64,000 nucleotides of DNA, taken from NCBI RefSeq assembly GCF_019303535.1, contig NZ_JACCIU010000001.1, positions 1 to 64,000 of the forward strand, given 5' to 3'. This stretch comes from Lactobacillus sp. Sy-1 (GTDB lineage Bacteria; Bacillota; Bacilli; Lactobacillales; Lactobacillaceae). The position numbers were made by a program, and so were the translations under genes. A model generated the notes under the pieces. That model saw only the letters and a program-made list of their open reading frames with translations, made no database searches and had not been told where the DNA came from. Each line of letters starts with the position of its first letter. The first letter of the stretch is position 1. Shown here one piece after another: positions 54,097-64,000 of this stretch.

Positions 54097-56412
54097 TTGG
54101 AACCCGGTGAATACCAAAAAGAACAAAAACGTGTTGATTCAATTGTAAAACAGATTAAGTCTAGAATTGAAAAGACAAAGGTTGATTTGTCAAAAGCACA
54201 TGAAGAAACCAAAAACGTTCAACAAAACTACAGTGCCAATACTTCAGTTAACTACTTTGAAGTTGATGACCGAATTGAAACCAGTGCTGAATTGCAACAA
54301 CAAAGAGGATTAGTTAACCGGGACATTGAAAATGAAACCATCATTAAACGCCATTTAAATACGCTGAAGGAATTAGCTAATTCACCGTATTTTGGGCGAA
54401 TTGACATCCTAGATGATGGAGAAACAACCCCAGAACAACTATACATCGGGACTGCATCATTCGTTGATGACCAACAAAACTTTTTAGTTTATGATTGGCG
54501 GGCACCCATTTCAAGTATCTACTATAATGGAACATTGGGTAAGGTTAGCTATACCACCCCTGCCGGTCGGCTATCAACCGAGCTACTAAAAAAACGACAA
54601 TTTCAAATCCAAGCAGGCCAAATTGATAACATGTTTGATACCAACGAAACCGTTGGTGATGAAATGCTTCAACACGCTCTTGGGGAACAAAACGATGAAA
54701 CGATGCAAAATATCGTTGCCACGATTCAAAGTGAACAAAACGACATTATTCGTGATACCACCAGTGATCTGCTAGTAGTTCAAGGGGTTGCAGGATCTGG
54801 AAAGACATCCGCTATTTTACAGCGAATTGCATTTCTTCTCTACCACAGCAGAAGCTCGTTGGTTGCAGATCAAATCGTGCTACTATCGCCTAACAAGTTA
54901 TTTAGTCATTATATTTCAGACGTACTGCCTAGCCTGGGTGAGCGTAACATGCGCCAGGTGACCCTTGCTGAGTTCTTTAACCACCGCTTTGAAGGTTTAA
55001 AAGTCCAAACCATTTTTGACCGATATGAAAATCAACAGGTACTCAGCTCAGAACAAATCGCAATTCATAATTATAAGGGCAGCGCGCAATTTATGAATGA
55101 TCTCGCTAATTACGTTGCTAATATTGCAGCTGATGATATTCAGTTCAGTTCAATCGGATTTAGAGGAAAGCCATTTTTTACCGCTGAGGATATTCGTTCT
55201 ATCTATCAACAATACCCACAGAGTATGCATACTTCTCAAAGAATCTTAAAAACTAAAAATCAACTAATTCGCACTTTAAAACGGCGGATTCATACCTCCA
55301 TTCATGATAATTGGGTCAATAAAGAATTAGAAAGTCTTAGTGAGGAAAGAATTAGAACAATGATGAAGGGTAAGCAATTGCGCGACTTTCAAGGTCAAGA
55401 CGATGAGCGAGACTTCCTAGCAACTAAAATTGTTAAAAAGGAGTATCGCATCATCTATGATGCGATTTATAATAATAACTTCTTTGATCCATACATCCAA
55501 TATGAGCAATTCTTAAAACAGCTTGACGTCCCTGACCATATTTCAAATCAGGAATGGGAACAATCCGTTAAGCAGTTTTCAGATCAACTGGAAAATCATC
55601 AATTAAGTTTGGATAATGCTGCGCCACAATTGTACTTACGTGATTTAATTACTGGTGAAGGTCGCAATCGGGCAATTAAATACCTATTTATCGATGAAAT
55701 GCAGGACTATTCAATCGCCCAATTAGTTTATTTAAGATTTATATTTTCCAATGCCAAATTTAATTTAATTGGGGACAGTGAACAGGCCCTTTTTAAAGCG
55801 GTTGAAAAACCTAACGACCTCCTAATTAAGTTGGATGCAGCTTTTAAAACGAAGCACTCCCGATTGATTACCCTCCGGAAGTCTTATCGTTCAACTTATC
55901 AGATCACAACGTTTGCTAAGTCATTACTTCCAGATGGAAACGAAATTGAGGCTTTCAATCGGCAGGGACCAATTCCAGAGATTATTGTCCGATATGATAA
56001 TAAAGTGGCGATTAATAGCCTAAAGGCTTCCATTAAGCAACAATTGTTAGATAATGGTACCGTTGCAATTATCACCAAGAATATGGATGAAGCTAAGTTA
56101 ATCTATCATCATCTATATCGGGAATTTAAAACCACCCTCCTAGATGATGCTGATCGAACGCTGCCAAAGGGAGCAATTGTATTACCGGTTTATTTAGCTA
56201 AGGGACTAGAATTCGACTCCGTAATTGGTTGGAACGTCTCTGATAAAAACTATGATTCAACCGATTTAATTGGCACCCTTTATACGATTGCAACTAGGGC
56301 CATGCACAGCTTAATATTAATTAGTATTGGTCCAGTTAGTTCATTAATTACTAAAGCTGGTGTCCCAAATAACGCGTTTAAAATCGATCATCAAATTAGT
56401 TCGCATAACTAA
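54097..56412 (+). CDS. helD: RNA polymerase recycling helicase HelD (UvrD/Rep-like)
   Basis: HelD is a superfamily 1 ATPase that pries stalled RNA polymerase off nucleic acid. The product is 771 aa, close to B. subtilis HelD. It begins with a long coiled-coil arm (residues about 1-75). Walker A is QGVAGSGKTSAILQRIAFLLYHSR (about residues 228-251), Walker B is FIDEMQDYS, and the late motifs include KGLEFDSVIGWN. I place the start at TTG 54097, with GGAGGA 6 nt upstream. A longer frame from TTG 54064 lacks such a site. It shares with rpoE (delta) a role in polymerase recycling and ends at a bidirectional terminator. Confidence 0.93.
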   Translation: MEPGEYQKEQKRVDSIVKQIKSRIEKTKVDLSKAHEETKNVQQNYSANTSVNYFEVDDRIETSAELQQQRGLVNRDIENETIIKRHLNTLKELANSPYFGRIDILDDGETTPEQLYIGTASFVDDQQNFLVYDWRAPISSIYYNGTLGKVSYTTPAGRLSTELLKKRQFQIQAGQIDNMFDTNETVGDEMLQHALGEQNDETMQNIVATIQSEQNDIIRDTTSDLLVVQGVAGSGKTSAILQRIAFLLYHSRSSLVADQIVLLSPNKLFSHYISDVLPSLGERNMRQVTLAEFFNHRFEGLKVQTIFDRYENQQVLSSEQIAIHNYKGSAQFMNDLANYVANIAADDIQFSSIGFRGKPFFTAEDIRSIYQQYPQSMHTSQRILKTKNQLIRTLKRRIHTSIHDNWVNKELESLSEERIRTMMKGKQLRDFQGQDDERDFLATKIVKKEYRIIYDAIYNNNFFDPYIQYEQFLKQLDVPDHISNQEWEQSVKQFSDQLENHQLSLDNAAPQLYLRDLITGEGRNRAIKYLFIDEMQDYSIAQLVYLRFIFSNAKFNLIGDSEQALFKAVEKPNDLLIKLDAAFKTKHSRLITLRKSYRSTYQITTFAKSLLPDGNEIEAFNRQGPIPEIIVRYDNKVAINSLKASIKQQLLDNGTVAIITKNMDEAKLIYHHLYREFKTTLLDDADRTLPKGAIVLPVYLAKGLEFDSVIGWNVSDKNYDSTDLIGTLYTIATRAMHSLILISIGPVSSLITKAGVPNNAFKIDHQISSHN

Positions 56413-56424
56413 TTAGAACAATAA

Positions 56425-56464
56425 AATCCAGTTGCCCTAGAAATGGGAACTGGATTTTTTGTTT
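56425..56464. terminator. Bidirectional terminator between helD and tRNA-Thr
   Basis: The stem ATCCAGTT(G)CCC/GGGAACTGGAT is followed by TTTTTTGTTTT on the plus strand and TTTTATTGTT on the minus strand, serving both convergent transcripts. Confidence 0.88.
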
Positions 56465-56485
56465 TAACGCAATATTAATTTGAGA

Positions 56486-56558
56486 AGCCGTTTCCGGGAT
56501 TTGAACCCGGGACCTCTTCCTTACCATGGAAACGCTCTACCTCCTGAGCTAAAACGGC
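56486..56558 (-). tRNA. tRNA-Thr (anticodon GGU)
   Basis: The minus strand folds as a standard cloverleaf. It has a 7-bp acceptor stem (GCCGTTT/AAACGGC), a 4-bp D stem (GCTC/GAGC) and an anticodon stem TTTCC/GGAAG with loop ATGGTAA, hence anticodon GGU. The T arm is CCGGG-TTCAAAT-CCCGG. The discriminator base is U. CCA is not encoded, so it must be added after transcription. It lies 48 bp after the 5S gene of copy 2, beyond a terminator-like hairpin. Confidence 0.96.
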
Positions 56559-56567
56559 ATTGTTAAA

Positions 56568-56602
56568 TTAAAAGGACCTTCGTTATTCACGAAGGTCCTT
56601 AG
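56568..56602 (-). terminator. Hairpin after 5S rRNA copy 2
   Basis: The minus-strand stem AAGGACCTTCGT/ACGAAGGTCCTT is followed by TTTAATTT. It looks like an intrinsic terminator with a weak T-tract, lying between 5S and tRNA-Thr. Either transcription partly reads through to the tRNA or the hairpin serves processing. Confidence 0.75.
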
Positions 56603-56605
56603 TTT

Positions 56606-56723
56606 GCGTGGCAACGTCCTATCCTTGCAGGGGGCGATCCCCCAACTACTTTCGGCGTTCAAAAGCTTAACTACTGTGTTCGACATGGGAACAGGTGTAT
56701 CCTTTTGGCCATCATCACCACAC
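56606..56723 (-). rRNA. rrf: 5S ribosomal RNA (copy 2)
   Basis: Identical over its length to the 5S gene at 7-124. It is followed on the minus strand by a terminator-like hairpin and tRNA-Thr. Confidence 0.96.
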
Positions 56724-56795
56724 TATTTAACTGTGAGAACTTCGTTCTCTCAAAACTAGATAATATTTTATTCTTCCGTGAGAACTACCTTACTT

Positions 56796-61504
<4,709 letters not shown>

Positions 61505-61680
61505 AGATGAAAAGCTCAACGTTAGCTCTTCTTTAAATATTGTTACTTTTAAGCGAATTGACTTCGCATAAGATTTTTGTACTTCATATTAAATATGAAG
61601 TTCCTTACACATTTTTGTCATAATTTTGTTCAGTTTTCAAAGATCTACTTGAATGCGTCGTTCATAACGACAACTATTTA

Positions 61681-61709
61681 ATAATATCAAATCGTCAACT
61701 GGATGTCAA
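61681..61709 (-). promoter_or_regulatory. rRNA promoter P2, copy 2
   Basis: -35 TTGACA (61704-61709), a 17-bp spacer and -10 TATTAT (61681-61686). It is the same as in copy 1 apart from one spacer base (61694). Confidence 0.9.
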
Positions 61710-61777
61710 CAACTTTTTAAAATTAATTTGAACAACCATTTGAACAGCCGTTAGTCGGAATGAATAATGCAAGTAAT

Positions 61778-61806
61778 AATATACCGCGTTCAAAGTTTAA
61801 TGTCAA
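61778..61806 (-). promoter_or_regulatory. rRNA promoter P1, copy 2
   Basis: -35 TTGACA (61801-61806), a 17-bp spacer and -10 TATATT (61778-61783) in unique DNA upstream of P2. Apart from the hexamers it does not resemble P1 of copy 1. The rest of the gap up to tyrS (61727-61918) holds only this promoter and the tyrS terminator. Confidence 0.85.
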
Positions 61807-61867
61807 CCTAAAAGTAAAATTAATTTTGAATTAAATACCTTTACAATCAAAGTTACCATATTATAAA

Positions 61868-61912
61868 CAAAAAATGGAGTAAGGCTAATAACATTAACCT
61901 CACTCCATTTAA
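61868..61912 (-). terminator. tyrS terminator
   Basis: The minus-strand stem AAATGGAGTGAGG../..CCTTACTCCATTT is followed by TTTTTTG. It lies shortly after the tyrS stop and before rRNA promoter P1. Confidence 0.88.
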
Positions 61913-61918
61913 ACGTAA

Positions 61919-63178
61919 TTACTTAGTGACACGAGCTAAATAGTAGCGTTTCTTTCCTTTTCTAACGACCACAAACTTACCGTCAAAATCATCACTTGGA
62001 TTAACAATGGCTTCAACATCATCAACCTTTTCACCATTAATTCTAATTGCACCATTCTTAACATCTTCTCTAGCCTGACGTCTTGATGGTTCAATCTTAG
62101 TATCATCAACTAGCCACTGGATAATATCGTTTGGTTGAGCACTAATGTCAACGCTTGGCATGTTTTTAAACCCTTGTTCAACTTCACTTACAGTTAGATT
62201 CTTAATTCCGTTAGTAAACAATGCCTTTGTGATATTTTGTGCTTCTTCAACCGCTTTTTCACCATGAACGAACTTAGTAACTTCTTCAGCTAATCTACGT
62301 TGTGCTTCACGCTTCTGCGGTTCGGTCTTCACCTTCTCGGCTAAGGCTTCAATTTCTTCATGGTTAAGGAAAGTAAAGTACTTAAGATACTTTACAACAT
62401 CCCGGTCATCTTGATTAATCCAGAATTGGTAAAATTCATATGGAGACGTCTTCTTAGGATCAAGCCAAACTGCTCCACCAGCAGTCTTCCCAAACTTAGT
62501 TCCGTCAGCTTTTAACATTAATGGAATCGTCAATCCGTAGGCCTTAGCATCAGCGCCTTCCATCTTATGAATCAAGTCAATTCCTGAGGTAATGTTCCCC
62601 CATTGATCAGAACCACCAATTTCAAGTTGCACATCGTTGTTCTTAAATAGATGCAAGAAGTCAATTGATTGCAGAATTTGGTACGTAAATTCAGTAAATG
62701 AAATTCCAGCGTCCAAACGACTAGCAACTACTTCTTTATTTAGCATCGTATTAATGTTAAATACTTTTCCATAATCACGGAGAAAATCAAGTAGTGATAG
62801 TTTCGATAACCAATCATAATTATCAACAATGGTAAATCCACCGTCTTGGCCAAATAGTTGAGTCATTTGAGCAGTAAGCGCCGCTTCGTTATGCTTAACT
62901 TGATCCATGGTTTGGAGCTTTCTTTCAGCCTTTTTACCACTTGGGTCCCCAATTGAACCGGTTGCGCCCCCAACTAAAATTACCGGATGGTAACCAGCTA
63001 ATTGGAATCGCTTTAAAATCATGAATGGGATTAAGTGTCCAATATGCATACTGTCTCCAGTTGGATCAATCCCTGCATATAGACCAATCTTTTTTTCAGA
63101 TACCAATTCTTTTAGCCCATCTGCATCGGTTTGTTGATTAATCGCTCCACGCCAATTTAAATCATCAATAATATCCAT
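61919..63178 (-). CDS. tyrS: Tyrosyl-tRNA synthetase
   Basis: TyrS charges tRNA-Tyr. The 419-aa class I enzyme has YAGIDPTGDSMHIGHLIPF (HIGH motif, residues about 34-52), the tyrosine-site segment QLEIGGSDQWGN, KFGKT, and a C-terminal S4 RNA-binding domain (about 350-415). The start has AAGGAGG about 7 nt upstream. It is controlled by a T-box leader with a UAC specifier and its own promoter, and ends at a terminator before the rRNA promoters. Confidence 0.97.
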   Translation of the reverse strand: MDIIDDLNWRGAINQQTDADGLKELVSEKKIGLYAGIDPTGDSMHIGHLIPFMILKRFQLAGYHPVILVGGATGSIGDPSGKKAERKLQTMDQVKHNEAALTAQMTQLFGQDGGFTIVDNYDWLSKLSLLDFLRDYGKVFNINTMLNKEVVASRLDAGISFTEFTYQILQSIDFLHLFKNNDVQLEIGGSDQWGNITSGIDLIHKMEGADAKAYGLTIPLMLKADGTKFGKTAGGAVWLDPKKTSPYEFYQFWINQDDRDVVKYLKYFTFLNHEEIEALAEKVKTEPQKREAQRRLAEEVTKFVHGEKAVEEAQNITKALFTNGIKNLTVSEVEQGFKNMPSVDISAQPNDIIQWLVDDTKIEPSRRQAREDVKNGAIRINGEKVDDVEAIVNPSDDFDGKFVVVRKGKKRYYLARVTK

Positions 63179-63202
63179 CTTAGTTCCTCCTTAATTAATA
63201 AC

Positions 63203-63440
63203 AAAAAATCCCCTACAACTTATTAAATAAGCCATAGGGGACGAAATGAGTTCCGCGGTACCACCCAAGTTATCGTTAATAACGATCACTCAATCATTAA
63301 TAACGAAATGACCCGGCAAATAAATTGCACGCTCCATAGGTGTAATTTCTTAAATAAACCGCTTAGCTCACAGCACCGCTAAGTTTCTGAATTCTCAAAT
63401 TTATTTAATACTAGAACTACTTCTCAGCATTTGTTTAATT
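63203..63440 (-). promoter_or_regulatory. T-box riboswitch, tyrosine type (tyrS leader)
   Basis: The T-box TGGGTGGTACCGCG (about 63255-63268) is followed by a terminator with stem TCCCCTA/TAGGGGA and TTTTTT (63203-63240). Stem I contains TAC in a GAAAT-TAC-ACC context (63342-63344), the likely Tyr specifier. Uncharged tRNA-Tyr would stabilise the antiterminator and switch tyrS on. Confidence 0.93.
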
Positions 63441-63446
63441 ATCAAT

Positions 63447-63475
63447 ATCATAATAACGAAATGCTGTTTTGTCAA
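63447..63475 (-). promoter_or_regulatory. tyrS promoter
   Basis: -35 TTGACA (63470-63475), a 17-bp spacer and -10 TATGAT (63447-63452). The -35 box lies just past the stop codon of the upstream gene, so tyrS is an independent unit. Confidence 0.88.
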
Positions 63476-63478
63476 TAA

Positions 63479-64000
63479 TTACTTGATTTTAGCTAATTGC
63501 TTTTCAACTCGTGGTAACAATACCTTGAGTGCAGCTTGTTGAGCTTCAGCTTGAACCTGTTTTTTAGCAGTTGCAGTGGCTTGTTTAACGACCGCCTGCT
63601 TTTCACCACTACTCATATTGGGGTCTTCCTTTTCAGCTAGTGCTAGTTGCTTTTGAACTGCTGATTGGACCTTTTGTTGGAGCGCAGCTTGTTGCTGTGC
63701 TTGTGAAGAAGCGGATTCCTTTTGAATTTTTGCTTGTTCTTGCTTCATGATGGTTGGCAACGCCTTCACTTGCTTAGCATTTAGGACTAACCAACTCTTT
63801 GGAACGTAGAGCGTATTCGTCCGATGATAAACAGATGGCTTCTGTGCTAATCCATACATGAACCGTTCAAAACTATTTTTATATTCCCACCGAACCGTCT
63901 TGGTAACTAGCTTTGGCTTGGTAAGGTTACTACTCTTAACTACTACGTTCGTAACGTCAGTATCTGGTTTCAGCGTCTTCTTAGAACTTCCGCTCTTGTA
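63479..64000 (-). CDS. C-terminal part of an unidentified protein (cut by window edge)
   Basis: The frame is open to the window edge (codon 63998-64000), giving the last 173 residues of a larger protein. The visible part has a Lys/Thr/Val-rich segment (LKPDTDVTNVVVKSSNL), an aromatic patch (VRWEYKNSFERFMYGLAQ) and a long Gln/Ala/Lys-rich coiled coil to the end. No membrane segment, catalytic motif or sorting signal is visible. In several lactic acid bacteria a penicillin-binding protein gene lies next to tyrS, but I cannot confirm that from this part. The ATG at 63859 is internal and probably not the start. Confidence 0.75.
   Translation of the reverse strand, partial: YKSGSSKKTLKPDTDVTNVVVKSSNLTKPKLVTKTVRWEYKNSFERFMYGLAQKPSVYHRTNTLYVPKSWLVLNAKQVKALPTIMKQEQAKIQKESASSQAQQQAALQQKVQSAVQKQLALAEKEDPNMSSGEKQAVVKQATATAKKQVQAEAQQAALKVLLPRVEKQLAKIK

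Overview
The window is chromosomal DNA from a low-GC Gram-positive bacterium of the family Lactobacillaceae. The evidence is its 16S rRNA, the Bacilli-type gene order (pth-mfd-yabM-rqcP-divIC-yabR-tilS-hpt-ftsH-hslO-dusB-lysS; prs-glmU-purR-ispE-rsmA-rnmV-tatD-metG; rpoE-pyrG-murA2-rpmE2), T-box leaders, a mevalonate-pathway HMG-CoA reductase and an L-lactate dehydrogenase. The 16S regions look closest to the Fructilactobacillus/Apilactobacillus group. That placement is from memory, and the species is not resolved.

Layout: a 16S-23S-5S operon on the minus strand occupies 7-4905 and a second, almost identical one lies at 56606-61504. They form direct repeats of about 5.1 kb around a 51-kb block of core genes. 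Each operon has two tandem sigma-A promoters. The inner one (P2) lies inside the repeat and the outer one (P1) lies in unique DNA. From right to left on the minus strand, the block reads as follows. First come trpS (with a Trp T-box), ppx, mvaA, a HELLH-motif protein, a sirtuin, a DUF72 protein and metG-tatD-rnmV-rsmA. These are followed by ispE, purR, glmU, prs and a DUF3899 protein, then a DUF1934 protein, rpoE, pyrG, murA, rpmE2, lemA-htpX, an unrecognised gene, murF, cshA, alr, mazE-mazF, and finally pth-mfd through lysS. Plus-strand genes are few: ldh, a GT-C-like membrane protein, a CBS-ACT protein, a low-molecular-weight phosphatase, an HD-domain hydrolase, a Cof-type HAD phosphatase and helD. 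Beyond the second rRNA operon are tyrS (with a Tyr T-box) and the 3' part of a further gene cut by the window edge.

Functionally this is housekeeping DNA: translation (rRNA, four aminoacyl-tRNA synthetases, pth, tilS, dusB, rsmA, rnmV, rqcP), wall precursors (alr, murF, murA, glmU), nucleotides (prs, pyrG, hpt, purR), isoprenoids (mvaA, ispE), proteostasis (ftsH, hslO, htpX), division (divIC), transcription and repair (rpoE, helD, mfd), and a mazEF toxin-antitoxin pair. No insertion sequence, prophage, CRISPR array or defence island was seen.

I did not find a clearly new system. The best second-look items are a MurA with Asp at the fosfomycin-target Cys position, a pyrG leader with every element of CTP-sensing attenuation by reiterative G transcription, a likely AUU start for the DUF1934 protein, a MazE whose N-terminal half has diverged, a clade-restricted-looking gene upstream of murF, rho and acpS missing from their usual places, and many UUG starts chosen by Shine-Dalgarno spacing.
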